A DNA stretch of 64,000 bases from JAFECT01 sp036501825 (lineage in GTDB: Bacteria > Pseudomonadota > Alphaproteobacteria > Caulobacterales > Caulobacteraceae): positions 504,730 through 568,729 of the forward strand of contig DASXZP010000026.1 of the NCBI GenBank assembly GCA_036501825.1, read 5' to 3'. The notes beneath the pieces were generated by a model. It saw only the letters and a program-made list of their open reading frames with translations, was not told where the DNA came from and did not search any database. How positions within the stretch are numbered: position 1 is the first letter of the stretch; the number at the start of each line of letters is the position of its first letter. The position numbers and the translations under genes were made by a program. Of the stretch, positions 1 to 7,947 are shown piece after piece.

Positions 1-1477
1 CGATCGGCGTCACCGCGCCCGACCAGCCGCCGGCTGCGTCGATGCGGCAGCCGAGGCGCAGGCCCAGTTCACGATCGTCGAACACGGCGGTGATCTCGAC
101 GTTGCGCACGCCCGACTTCTTCGCCAGCGCGATGGCGCCGTCGTAGAGCTCGGCGGCGCGGGCCGCGGCGGGATTGTCGATGCCGGCGAGCGCGCGGGCG
201 GTCTGGCGCGCGGAGCGGGGCAGGGCGAGGCGCGCGTCCTTGTCGCCGAGGTATTCGGGATAGGCGCCGATGCGCCCCGCGATCTCCGCCGACGCGTTCA
301 GAGCGGCGGCGTCCATCAGGGCGAACAGTGACGCGGCGAGCACGCGGCCCGCTTCGCTGTCGTGCGCGAGGCCCTGGCGCGCGAGTTGATCGCCCAGGCC
401 CGCCAGCGTGAGGCCCATGGCGCGCCAGCCGTGCTGAGCGCGGGCGCGATCGAGATCTTCGCTGAAGCCGCAGGCGCATTCGATTTCGAGCGCGGTCGCC
501 CACAGCCGCGCCGCCGCTTCCAGACCTTCGAGGTCGATGTCGCCGTCGTCGCCGGTGAACGCGTCGAGATCGAGCGCGGCGCGCGGCGCCGATTTAGCGC
601 GGGTCAGAGCCTCCGCATCACGCGGGGTGAAGGCCAGGATCACCGCCCCGGTTTCGGCCCCCACCGCGGCGGCGGCGAAGCTCTCGGCCGATCCGGCCTC
701 GACCACCGTCCCGGACCCCAGGACCACCAGCGGCTCGGGCGGGACCACCGGGCCCAGCGGGTCGGCAAAGCCCGGGTCCAGGCTCGCGGTGCGGACCGCC
801 TGGGCGATCAGGGCGTCGGGGACGCCGGCGTCGCGGGCGCTCTGGGCGGCGCGGGCCAGGGCCAGATTGTGCTGGGGATCGGCGCAGGCGCGGGCGTCCC
901 CTTCGCAGCGGGCCACCGCGTCGCGCACGGCGGCGAGGCGGCTTTCCCAGGCGGGCAGGCCGGAGCGGGCGCCGGCGGCGGCGCGGCTCTGGGCGGCCAG
1001 GCGGGCCAGGGCCGGTTCGAACTCGACGTCCTCGAGCTGAAGCACGCCGGTCTCACGGGCCGGCGGCAGGCGGTCCTGGGCGATGGGATGGACGCGCGCC
1101 CCGGCGGCCGGGCGGCTGGACGGGGCGGCGATGCCGAGCGCGATGGAGGCCAGAAGCTCATCGCCGAACACCTCGGCGTCGGCGGCGTGGTCGAACAGGC
1201 CGGTCGCAAAGCCCCAGGCGGCCAGCCGGCGCGCATACCGGGCCGGTCCGGAATTCAGCAGTCCGTCGAAGGGCTTATCGGGAGAAAGTCCGTCGGGCGC
1301 GAGGTTGGGCCAGTCCTCCGCCAGGTCCTTGGACCAGTCGATCCAGGCCTCGATCCCCGCCGCGGGCCAGCCGCGCGGCGCTTCGACCGCCAAGACGCCC
1401 TGGGCCGTCTCGATCAGCCGGTGCTCCCGGTCGCCCGCCGGACGATCCGCAAAGGAAAACCGCCGCTCGAAGCGCAT
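1..1477 (-). CDS. Ribonucleotide reductase-like protein, C-terminus outside window
   Basis: The reading frame is open from an ATG at 1477, preceded by GGGAGG about 8 bp upstream, to the window edge, giving at least 492 residues. Residues about 345-395 resemble the C-terminal half of class I/II ribonucleotide reductase large subunits: GLTLAGLGDQLARQGL followed by a helix ending in RIGAYPEYLG matches the family pattern of G-L-x-x-x-G-L-x-D and later E-R-G-A-Y-P. The NxCxE-type catalytic loop of true reductases is not visible in the part translated. An RNR-derived paralogue, possibly of the group annotated as TSCPD-domain proteins, is therefore more likely than an active reductase. It is divergent from the complex I gene that follows. 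The family call is moderate; the coding call is strong. Confidence 0.6.
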   Translation of the reverse strand, partial: MRFERRFSFADRPAGDREHRLIETAQGVLAVEAPRGWPAAGIEAWIDWSKDLAEDWPNLAPDGLSPDKPFDGLLNSGPARYARRLAAWGFATGLFDHAADAEVFGDELLASIALGIAAPSSRPAAGARVHPIAQDRLPPARETGVLQLEDVEFEPALARLAAQSRAAAGARSGLPAWESRLAAVRDAVARCEGDARACADPQHNLALARAAQSARDAGVPDALIAQAVRTASLDPGFADPLGPVVPPEPLVVLGSGTVVEAGSAESFAAAAVGAETGAVILAFTPRDAEALTRAKSAPRAALDLDAFTGDDGDIDLEGLEAAARLWATALEIECACGFSEDLDRARAQHGWRAMGLTLAGLGDQLARQGLAHDSEAGRVLAASLFALMDAAALNASAEIAGRIGAYPEYLGDKDARLALPRSARQTARALAGIDNPAAARAAELYDGAIALAKKSGVRNVEITAVFDDRELGLRLGCRIDAAGGWSGAVTPI

Positions 1478-1691
1478 GCCTGCCTCCCGCTCTGACACGC
1501 CAGGGCCGAAGCTAGGCGGCCTTTCTCGCGGCGGGCAATAGATATTGGGGTCGCAGGCAGGCTTACCCACAAGATGTTGCATGATCGAGCATGCCGGGGC
1601 GCTTCTGGACGCTCCCTGACTCGGCGCCTATAGTCCGCCGCGCCTCGTGCGGCCTGTCGCCGCGCCGGCTCTCAAGCCCCGGACCCGAAAC

Positions 1692-2090
1692 GTGTTCTCG
1701 AAGATCTTCACCTGGTGGAACGGCGCCACCATCGGCACCCTGTTCACCATCGCCAAACAAGGCCGGTTCGTGGGCGAGGACGAGACGGGCAACAAGTACT
1801 ACGAAGCCAAGTCCGACAAGGGTTCCTACGACGTCGGGCGCAAGCGGCGGTGGGTGGTTTACAACGGCTATGCCGAGGCGTCGAAGGTGTCGCCCGACTG
1901 GCACGGCTGGCTGCACTACACCTTTGATGAGCCGCCGACGATCGAGCCGCTGGCGCGCAGGAAATGGGAGAAGGACCATCTCCCCAACCTGAGCGGAACG
2001 CCGTACGCTTGGCGTCCTCAAGGCTCGCTGGCCCGCGGCGGTGAACGCCCCGCCGCCACCGGCGACTATGAGGCGTGGAAACCAGACTAG
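1692..2090 (+). CDS. NDUFA12-family complex I accessory protein
   Basis: The product is about 132 residues and is related to the NDUFA12 (B17.2) subunit of NADH:ubiquinone oxidoreductase, which sits on the peripheral arm of complex I in alphaproteobacteria and mitochondria. The family pattern is visible: an N-terminal TWWNGATIGTLF, then GEDETGNKYYEAK, a WVVYNG motif, then PDWHGWLHYTFDEPP. The GTG at 1692 is chosen because family members start at this point (V/M-F-S-K-I-F); an in-frame GTG at 1647 would add 15 residues with no similarity. Neither start has a convincing ribosome binding site. The next gene starts 19 bp downstream on the same strand and is probably cotranscribed. Confidence 0.85.
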   Translation: MFSKIFTWWNGATIGTLFTIAKQGRFVGEDETGNKYYEAKSDKGSYDVGRKRRWVVYNGYAEASKVSPDWHGWLHYTFDEPPTIEPLARRKWEKDHLPNLSGTPYAWRPQGSLARGGERPAATGDYEAWKPD

Positions 2091-2109
2091 GGAAACCGGA
2101 GTAAGGCGA

Positions 2110-2754
2110 ATGACGCGCCTGCGTTGGAAAATCGGAGCGGCGGCCGCAGCGATCGTGATCGCGAGCGCCGGGCTGGTGCTCGCGCAGGAAAAGCCGCCGA
2201 TGACTCCGCCCGCGCCGCCGCCGGTCGTGGAGACGCCGCCGCAGGAGCCCGCGCCCACCAACCTGCCGCCGCCGGACAAGGGCCCCGACATCGTCGCGCC
2301 CGATACCAAGGACACGCTGACGATCAAGGCGCCCGACGACAGCGACGATAACGACGACAGCGACCACAAGTCGAAGGACGACGGCAAGTCCAAGGAAGCG
2401 GACTCGTCCGCCGCAGTGCCAGAAACGCCGGGCGTGCGCACACGTCACTCCGCCGCGATCATCCAGGCGCTGGACAAGGTGACCGCCGAGACCATGCGCT
2501 TCGAAGTGCCGGTCGGTAAGACGATCCGCTACAAGGGCCTCGTCTTCACCGTGCGCTCCTGCGAGACGTCGGCGCCGGAAGAACTGGTGCAGGACTCCAT
2601 CGCCTATGTGCAGGTGCGCGCCGAGCCGAAAGTGCAGTCGGGCGAGGAAGCCTCGCACCAGGTGTTCTCCGGCTGGATGTTTGCCTCATCGCCGGGCCTG
2701 GATGCGCTTGAGCACCCGGTCTACGACGCCTGGCTGATCGCCTGTAAGGCCTGA
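2110..2754 (+). CDS. Exported DUF2155 family protein
   Basis: This is a 214-residue predicted exported protein. It has an N-terminal hydrophobic signal segment at about residues 8-26 ending in an LAQ-like cleavage region. A Pro-rich stretch and a highly acidic Asp/Lys linker (about residues 60-95) follow. The C-terminal half carries the DUF2155 pattern: VPVGKTIRYKGL, VRSCETSAPEE, FSGWMFASSPGLDALEHP, YDAWLIACK. The start at 2110 has a GGAGTAAGG sequence just upstream and yields a proper signal peptide. An in-frame extension back to 2041 overlaps the previous gene and lacks similarity. The family is of unknown function and common in alphaproteobacteria. Its 3' end overlaps the convergent aat gene by 34 bp. 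Confidence 0.85.
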   Translation: MTRLRWKIGAAAAAIVIASAGLVLAQEKPPMTPPAPPPVVETPPQEPAPTNLPPPDKGPDIVAPDTKDTLTIKAPDDSDDNDDSDHKSKDDGKSKEADSSAAVPETPGVRTRHSAAIIQALDKVTAETMRFEVPVGKTIRYKGLVFTVRSCETSAPEELVQDSIAYVQVRAEPKVQSGEEASHQVFSGWMFASSPGLDALEHPVYDAWLIACKA

Positions 2755-3371
2755 GCCCCGTTCGTCGCCCGCGGCAGGGCGAAGAAATCCCCATCGCTGT
2801 CGAGCGCGCGCGCGAGCTGTTCGTGATATTCGCGACGCGTCACCGCCTCGGCGCCGAAGCGCGCCAGATGGTCGGTCATGAACTGCGCGTCCAGCAGGCG
2901 ATAACGGCCCGCCAGCAGGCGCGCCACCAGATGTGTCAGCGCCACCTTCGACGCGTCACGCTCGGCGGAGAACATGCTCTCGCCGAAGAACGCCGCCTTC
3001 AGCGACACGCCGTAGAGGCCGCCGACCAGCTTTCCGCCGCGCCAGCACTCGACGCTGTGCGCATTGCCGCGCGCGAACAGGGCGAGGTAGAGCGCCTGGA
3101 TCGGCGTCGAGATCCACGTCCCGTCGGCGTTGTCCCGCGGCGCCGCACAGGCTTCGACCACCTGCTCGAAGGCGGTGTCGACCCGGATCTCGAACCCGTC
3201 GGCGCGCACGGTTCGCGCCAGCCTGTGGCCGACGTGGAAGCCGGCCAGCGGCAGGACACCGCGCACCTCGGGATCAACCAGGAAGATGCGCTCGTCGTCC
3301 CGATCGTCCGCCATCGGGAACACGCCGCGGGCGTAACAGTCGAGCAGGTCGTCGAGGGTGAAGGCAGGCAT
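2721..3371 (-). CDS. aat: Leucyl/phenylalanyl-tRNA--protein transferase
   Basis: Aat transfers Leu or Phe from aminoacyl-tRNA to proteins with N-terminal Lys or Arg, marking them for ClpS/ClpAP degradation (N-end rule). The 216-residue product shows the family blocks in order: YARGVFPMA near residue 13, RGVLPL, TWISTPIQALYLALF, the hallmark GVSLKAAFFGESMFS, and LLDAQFMTDHLARFGAE. The length is normal for alphaproteobacterial Aat. The ATG start at 3371 is supported by similarity beginning within the first residues. It lies downstream of accC, separated by a large inverted repeat, and its last 34 bp overlap the DUF2155 gene tail-to-tail. Confidence 0.95.
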   Translation of the reverse strand: MPAFTLDDLLDCYARGVFPMADDRDDERIFLVDPEVRGVLPLAGFHVGHRLARTVRADGFEIRVDTAFEQVVEACAAPRDNADGTWISTPIQALYLALFARGNAHSVECWRGGKLVGGLYGVSLKAAFFGESMFSAERDASKVALTHLVARLLAGRYRLLDAQFMTDHLARFGAEAVTRREYHEQLARALDSDGDFFALPRATNGAQALQAISQAS

Positions 3372-3376
3372 CTAAA

Positions 3377-3559
3377 TCCTCCCCCGCGCGAAGCGCGTAG
3401 GGGAGGGGGACCGCCGAAGGCGGTGGAGGGGCCGGCCCGACGGCGGGGGATTGGCGTCCGGGGCTGCGCTCGAAGGGTGGATACTCGCCAGACGTCGGCG
3501 CTGGCCCCTCCGTCGGCCTTCGACCGACACCTCCCCTACGGCCTTCGGCCGGGGGAGGA
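3377..3559. repeat. Long inverted repeat (REP/BIME-like) between accC and aat
   Basis: Two arms of about 57 bp face each other: 3377-3433 begins TCCTCCCCC and ends GGAGGGGCC; 3503-3559 begins GGCCCCTCC and ends GGGGGAGGA. Inside each arm are secondary palindromes such as CCGCCGAAGGCGG and GGCCTTCGGCC. The element fills almost the whole accC-aat gap. Its sequence is unrelated to the GGGGACAGGTTAAGG family elsewhere in the window. In RNA it could form a strong stem that separates or stabilises the two transcripts; that role is inferred. Confidence 0.8.
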
Positions 3560-3577
3560 CCTGCGACGCGCGCTGCC

Positions 3578-4921
3578 TCAATGCCCCTGAGCGATCCACT
3601 TTTCGAGCCAGTGGATGTTGTAGTTCCCCGCCAGGATGTCCTTGTCGACCAGCAGGTCCTGGAAGAGGGGGATGGTCGTGTCGACGCCGGCGACGACCAT
3701 TTCGCCCAGCGACCGCTTCAGCCGCGCGATGCATTCGGCGCGGTCGCGGCCGTGCACGATCAGCTTGCCCGCGAGGCTGTCGTAGTAGGGCGGGATCGAA
3801 TAGCCGGTGTAGAGCGCCGAATCCAAACGCACGCCCAGGCCCCCCGGAGCGTGGAAATCGGTCACCTGACCCGGTGAGGGCGTAAAGGTGCGCGCGTTTT
3901 CGGCATTGATGCGGCACTCGATGGCGTGGCCTTCGAACACCACCTCGTCCTGGGTGAAGCTGAGCTTCTCGCCGGCGGCGATGCGGATCTGCTCGCGTAC
4001 GATGTCGATGCCGGTGACCGCCTCCGTGACCGGGTGTTCGACCTGCAGGCGGGTGTTCATCTCGATGAAGAAGAACTCGCCGTCCTCCCACAGGAACTCG
4101 ATGGTGCCGACGCCGAGGTATCCGATCTTGCGGATCGCCTCGACCACGGTGCGCCCGATCTGGGCGCGGCCCTTGGCGTCCAGCGCAGGCGAGGGCGCCT
4201 CTTCCATCACCTTCTGGTGACGGCGCTGCAGCGAGCAGTCGCGTTCGCCCAGGTGACAGACGTTGCCATAGGCGTCGGCGATGATCTGGATTTCGATGTG
4301 GCGCGGCCTCTGGAGATAGCGCTCCATGTAGACGGTGCCGTCGCCGAACGCGGCCTGAGCCTCGGTCTGCGCGGTCTGCACGGCTTCAGCGAGGCTGTCG
4401 CGATCCTTGGCGACCTTCATGCCGCGACCGCCGCCGCCTGACGCGGCCTTGATCAGCACGGGGAAGCCGATCTTCTCCGCCGCCGCCATCGCTTCGTCGA
4501 CGGTGGCCACGCCGCCGTCAGAGCCCGGCACAACGGGGATGCCCGCTTCCATGGCGGTCTGTTTGGCGCTGATCTTGTCGCCCATGATCCGGATGTGTTC
4601 CGGCTTGGGACCGATGAAGGTCAGGTCGTGGGCGTTCACGATCTCGGCGAAGCGCGCGTTCTCGCTGAGGAAGCCGTAACCGGGATGGATCGCCTGGGCG
4701 CCGGTGATCTCGCAGGCAGCGATGATCGAGGGGATGTTCAGATAGCTCTTCGACGCCGGCGCGGGGCCGATGCACACGCTCTCGTCGGCCAGGCGCACAT
4801 GCATGGCGGCGGCGTCGGCTTCGGAGTGCACCGCGACGGTGGAGATTCCCATCTCCTTGCACGCGCGGTGAATGCGAAGCGCAATCTCGCCCCGGTTGGC
4901 GATGAGGACCTTGTCGAACAC
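3578..4921 (-). CDS. accC: Acetyl-CoA carboxylase, biotin carboxylase subunit
   Basis: AccC performs ATP- and bicarbonate-dependent carboxylation of biotin on AccB, the first half-reaction of malonyl-CoA synthesis. The 447-residue product starts MFDKVLIANRGEIALR, the classic N-terminal domain. It carries the ATP-grasp glycine-rich loop GGGGRGMKV near residue 163, the catalytic/biotin region with EMNTRLQVEHPVTE near residue 290, and the C-terminal biotin carboxylase domain. The start codon is GTG at 4921, 3 bp after the accB stop, so the two are translationally coupled. The order aroQ-accB-accC is conserved in alphaproteobacteria. Confidence 0.97.
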   Translation of the reverse strand: MFDKVLIANRGEIALRIHRACKEMGISTVAVHSEADAAAMHVRLADESVCIGPAPASKSYLNIPSIIAACEITGAQAIHPGYGFLSENARFAEIVNAHDLTFIGPKPEHIRIMGDKISAKQTAMEAGIPVVPGSDGGVATVDEAMAAAEKIGFPVLIKAASGGGGRGMKVAKDRDSLAEAVQTAQTEAQAAFGDGTVYMERYLQRPRHIEIQIIADAYGNVCHLGERDCSLQRRHQKVMEEAPSPALDAKGRAQIGRTVVEAIRKIGYLGVGTIEFLWEDGEFFFIEMNTRLQVEHPVTEAVTGIDIVREQIRIAAGEKLSFTQDEVVFEGHAIECRINAENARTFTPSPGQVTDFHAPGGLGVRLDSALYTGYSIPPYYDSLAGKLIVHGRDRAECIARLKRSLGEMVVAGVDTTIPLFQDLLVDKDILAGNYNIHWLEKWIAQGH

Positions 4922-4924
4922 GGC

Positions 4925-5419
4925 CTACTCCAGGACGACGAGCGGCTCGCCGAACTCCACCGGCTGGGCGTCGGAGACCAGCACGTCGAGCACGACGCCG
5001 TCGCGGGGCGCGGTGATCGGGTTCATGGTCTTCATGGCTTCGATGATCAGCAGGGTCTGGCCCGCCTTCACGCGCGCGCCGGCAGAGACAAACGGATCGG
5101 CGCCGGGCGTCGGCTGCAGATAGATGGTGCCGACCATCGGCGACTTAACCACCTCGCCGGTGATGTCGGCGGCGGAAGCCGGAGTCGCGGCCGTGCCGCC
5201 GGCGGCTGAGGATGCTTGCTGCACGGCGGGAGCGGCGGCCATCGGCGCGGGCGCGTAAACCGGCGCCATCGGGGCGGCGGTGATTTCGCGCGCGACGCGG
5301 ATTTTCAGTTCGCCATGGACGACCTCAATCTCGGTAAGGTCGGTGGCGTTGAGAATATCGGCGAGCTTGCGCACCAAACGGGTGTCGAACGGATCGCCAT
5401 TGCCCTTGCCGTTGGACAT
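4925..5419 (-). CDS. accB: Acetyl-CoA carboxylase biotin carboxyl carrier protein
   Basis: This 164-residue carrier subunit moves carboxybiotin between biotin carboxylase and the AccA/AccD carboxyltransferase. The N-terminal third is helical, a flexible Ala/Pro-rich linker spans about residues 50-85, and the C-terminal biotinyl domain contains the canonical EAMKTMNPI with the biotinylated lysine near residue 130. The ATG at 5419 fits family starts. The gene lies 16 bp after aroQ and 3 bp before accC on the same strand. Confidence 0.97.
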   Translation of the reverse strand: MSNGKGNGDPFDTRLVRKLADILNATDLTEIEVVHGELKIRVAREITAAPMAPVYAPAPMAAAPAVQQASSAAGGTAATPASAADITGEVVKSPMVGTIYLQPTPGADPFVSAGARVKAGQTLLIIEAMKTMNPITAPRDGVVLDVLVSDAQPVEFGEPLVVLE

Positions 5420-5435
5420 CGGGACTACCTTGATC

Positions 5436-5888
5436 TCAGGCCGCGCGGACCGCGCCCGTCAGGCGCAGCACCGCATCGACGGCCAGTTCATAGCTGAGGG
5501 GCCCAAGCCCCTGGATCACGCCGGCGGCCACCAGCGAAACAAAGGAATTGCGGCGGAAGGGTTCCCGCACGTTGGTATTGGACATGTGGCACTCGACGAT
5601 CGGCATGCTGAGCGTCCTCAGCGCGTCGAGCAGGGCCACCGAGGTGTGGCCATAGCCGCCGGGGTTGATCACCAGCGCCGAGGCCTGTTCGCGGGCCTCC
5701 TGGACCCAGTCGATCAGTTCGCCCTCGTGATTGGTCTGGCGGAAAACCACCTTGCGGCCGAAATCCCGCGCCCGGACCTCGCAGAGCTCGCGGATCTGGT
5801 CCAGCGTGGTCTTGCCGTAGACGTGTGGCTCGCGGACCCCGAGCAGGTTCAGATTGGGTCCGTTCAGGACGTAGATCGGTTTTGACAT
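5436..5888 (-). CDS. aroQ: Type II 3-dehydroquinate dehydratase
   Basis: AroQ dehydrates 3-dehydroquinate to 3-dehydroshikimate in the shikimate pathway. The 150-residue protein starts at the ATG at 5888 (MSKPIYVLNGPNLNLLGVRE) and shows the type II motifs NLLGxREPxxYG with the active-site tyrosine, QTNHEGELIDW, INPGGYGHTSVAL and VECHMSN. An in-frame extension to 6125 exists but runs antisense through thiS and adds no similarity, so it is rejected. It heads the aroQ-accB-accC operon. Its promoter should lie in the 102 bp shared with the divergent thiS-thiG unit. Confidence 0.96.
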   Translation of the reverse strand: MSKPIYVLNGPNLNLLGVREPHVYGKTTLDQIRELCEVRARDFGRKVVFRQTNHEGELIDWVQEAREQASALVINPGGYGHTSVALLDALRTLSMPIVECHMSNTNVREPFRRNSFVSLVAAGVIQGLGPLSYELAVDAVLRLTGAVRAA

Positions 5889-5990
5889 TGGCCCGCCGTC
5901 GAATCCGGCCCTTGTATCGTTGGGCGTCCGGGGCCACAAGCGCTCGTCCTGGGAGGGCTGGAAGGGCTTTCCCCCAAAGGTGTCAAGGCG

Positions 5991-6188
5991 ATGCGGGTAA
6001 CCATCAACGGCGAGGAGCGGGAGGTTCAGTCCACCGACCTGGCCGGGATCATCGCGGAACTGGGCCTGAACCCTAAAAAGGTCGCCGTGGAGCACAATCT
6101 CCAGATCGTGCCCCGCTCCCAGCACCCCTTGACCCTGGTGATCGAGGGCGACCGGCTCGAGATGGTGCAGTTCGTAGGAGGCGGCTGA
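5991..6188 (+). CDS. thiS: Sulfur carrier protein ThiS
   Basis: This is a 65-residue ubiquitin-fold sulfur carrier for synthesis of the thiazole moiety of thiamine. It begins MRVTINGEEREV and ends in the diagnostic Gly-Gly tail (FVGGG), whose C-terminal carboxylate is adenylated and thiocarboxylated. AAGGCG lies directly upstream of the ATG. Its TGA overlaps the first base of the thiG ATG, indicating translational coupling. The 102 bp between it and divergent aroQ seem too short for, and show no recognisable consensus of, a TPP riboswitch. Confidence 0.95.
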   Translation: MRVTINGEEREVQSTDLAGIIAELGLNPKKVAVEHNLQIVPRSQHPLTLVIEGDRLEMVQFVGGG

Positions 6189-6979
6189 TGGACGGAACCC
6201 AGGCGGTGAAGAGCGACACCTGGACGGTCGCGGGCCGCACCTTTTCCTCGCGCCTGATCGTGGGCACCGGCAAGTACAAGGACTACGCGACCAACGCGGC
6301 GGCGGCCGAGGCGGCCGGCGCCGAGATCGTCACCGTCGCCGTGCGCCGGGTGAACCTTACCGATCCGAACCAGCCGATGCTGGTCGACTATGTGAAGCCC
6401 GACCGCTTCACCTATCTGCCGAACACCGCGGGTTGTTTCACCGGCGAGGACGCGGTGCGCACCCTGCGCCTGGCGCGCGAGGCGGGCGGTTGGACGCTGG
6501 TGAAGCTCGAGGTGCTGAGCGATCCCAAGACGCTGTTCCCCGACATGGAGGAAACCCTGCGGTCGCTGAAGCTGCTCGTCGCCGAGGGTTTCGAGGTGAT
6601 GGTCTATTGCACCGACGACCCGGTCTATTGCCGTAAGCTCGAAGACGCCGGCGCCGCAGCGATCATGCCGCTCGGCGCGCCGATCGGCTCAGGCCTGGGT
6701 GTGCAGAACCGTGTGAACATCCGCCTGATCGTCGAGCAGGCGAGGGTGCCGGTGCTGGTAGACGCCGGGGTGGGCACCGCGTCGGATGCGGCGGTGGCGA
6801 TGGAGCTGGGCTGCGACGGCGTGCTGATGAACACCGCGATCGCCGAAGCCAAGGACCCGATCCGGATGGCCAACGCCATGAAGCACGCGGTGATCGCGGG
6901 GCGTGACGCCTATCTGGCGGGGCGGATGCCGAAGAAGCTCTACGCGGATCCGTCGAGCCCGCTGGCGGGACTGATCTAG
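6188..6979 (+). CDS. thiG: Thiazole synthase
   Basis: ThiG condenses deoxyxylulose phosphate, dehydroglycine and ThiS-thiocarboxylate into the thiazole phosphate of thiamine. The 263-residue TIM-barrel protein shows the expected blocks: FSSRLIVGTGKYKD, TVAVRRVN, LPNTAGCFTGEDAVRT, VKLEVLSDP containing the Schiff-base lysine, MPLGAPIGSGLG, and VLVDAGVGTASDAAVAMELG. Length is typical. It follows thiS with a 1-bp overlap. No thiO, thiE or thiF is adjacent. A paired palindromic repeat begins 7 bp after its stop. Confidence 0.96.
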   Translation: MDGTQAVKSDTWTVAGRTFSSRLIVGTGKYKDYATNAAAAEAAGAEIVTVAVRRVNLTDPNQPMLVDYVKPDRFTYLPNTAGCFTGEDAVRTLRLAREAGGWTLVKLEVLSDPKTLFPDMEETLRSLKLLVAEGFEVMVYCTDDPVYCRKLEDAGAAAIMPLGAPIGSGLGVQNRVNIRLIVEQARVPVLVDAGVGTASDAAVAMELGCDGVLMNTAIAEAKDPIRMANAMKHAVIAGRDAYLAGRMPKKLYADPSSPLAGLI

Positions 6980-6985
6980 CGGCAG

Positions 6986-7166
6986 GGGGACGGCTTTTCG
7001 TGTCCCGACGCAACGTTGGCTTACGCACTGTGGGACACGATTAGCCGTCCCCGATGTCCGGCTGTTTTTTAAACCGGCAAAAGCAACATCGGGGACAGGT
7101 TAAGGCGTCCCATCTGGCGGCGCTTGTTGTCGGGCGATGGGATAAGGGACACCTTAACCTGTCCCC
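6986..7166. repeat. Paired palindromic element A (RAYT-type repeat, no transposase)
   Basis: There are two arms. Arm 1 (6986-7052) is a diverged copy: GGGGACGGCTTTTCG...TGTCCC and its complement GGGACACGATTAGCC...GTCCCC around a 26-bp loop. Arm 2 (7091-7166) is a canonical GGGGACAGGTTAAGG palindrome around a 34-bp loop. The 38-bp linker starts GATGTCC and ends AACATC, the family's internal border. The element fills the gap between thiG and the convergent DsbA-like gene; its last base is also part of that gene's TAG stop codon. Confidence 0.85.
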
Positions 7167-7930
7167 TAACGACCCTTCTTAATCAGGTCTTCGACGCGGC
7201 CCATGTCGGCGCCGGACACCACCGTGTCGCCGATGACGAAGGCGGGGGTTCCGTCGAGGCCGAGTTCGGCGAAGAGCTTCTGGTTGTCGGACAGTTGAGC
7301 GGTCGCGTCCGTGCTGGCGCCCGCTGCATCCACGACGCTCGGATTCAGGCCCAGGCTTGAGACGATCTTTTCGACGGAGGCCTGCATCTTTGCCGCGCCG
7401 GCCGGATCGTTGACGCTCTCGTCGAGGTCGTCGTCGGCCATCATCTGCACATAAGCCTTGAAATAGTCGCCGGGGTTCGACTTCCACACGCCGACCGCCG
7501 TGCGCGCCGCCGCCACCGAGGGTCCGCCGAAGATCGGAAGGTCCTTGAACACGAACTTCACGTCCGGATATTTCTTGATCAGCGCCTGCACGCCCGGCGC
7601 CGCCTCGGCCTTGCAGTGCGGACAACGGTAGTCGAAGAACTGCACCACCGTGACCTTGGCGTTCTTCGGCCCGACGAACGGGTCGCGCGGATCGTTGAAG
7701 ATTTCTTTCGTGTGCGCGAAAATCACCGGCTTGGCGCGTTCGACCATCTGCGCGTTCTGCTTCTCGTGCAGCGCCACTTCCATCTCTTCCAGCACCTCGG
7801 GGTGGGCGATGAGGTAGCTGTGCACCTTGGCTTCGAAATGCGGGTCGCGCCCGCAACCGGCGAGCACGAAGGCCGCCGCCAGCGCGACCGTCAGCAGGCG
7901 CCCGACCGGGTGCGAAATCGTGGAAGCCAT
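7166..7930 (-). CDS. DsbA family thiol-disulfide lipoprotein
   Basis: The 254-residue predicted lipoprotein carries a thioredoxin-like DsbA fold. The signal peptide ends in a lipobox LAGC with Cys26. The catalytic CPHC is at residues 103-106 within FFDYRCPHCKAEA. The C-terminal GTPAFVIG contains the cis-proline loop. The ATG at 7930 is preceded by AAGGGACG; an upstream extension to 8035 is antisense to the next gene and rejected. It probably catalyses disulfide exchange in the periplasm. It starts 17 bp after the M48 protease gene and is likely cotranscribed with it. Its stop codon touches repeat element A. Confidence 0.9.
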   Translation of the reverse strand: MASTISHPVGRLLTVALAAAFVLAGCGRDPHFEAKVHSYLIAHPEVLEEMEVALHEKQNAQMVERAKPVIFAHTKEIFNDPRDPFVGPKNAKVTVVQFFDYRCPHCKAEAAPGVQALIKKYPDVKFVFKDLPIFGGPSVAAARTAVGVWKSNPGDYFKAYVQMMADDDLDESVNDPAGAAKMQASVEKIVSSLGLNPSVVDAAGASTDATAQLSDNQKLFAELGLDGTPAFVIGDTVVSGADMGRVEDLIKKGR

Positions 7931-7947
7931 CAGAGCCGCGTCCCTTC

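Noticed and set aside
362..1495. 377-residue plus-strand open frame at the window start
   Set aside because: Antisense to the RNR-like gene, which has a good start site and family resemblance; Gly/Arg-rich shadow.
5889..5990. TPP riboswitch upstream of thiS
   Set aside because: The gap is 102 bp, shared with divergent aroQ, and lacks a recognisable thi-box.
5889..6125. N-terminal extension of aroQ
   Set aside because: It would run antisense through thiS; AroQ similarity begins at the ATG at 5888.
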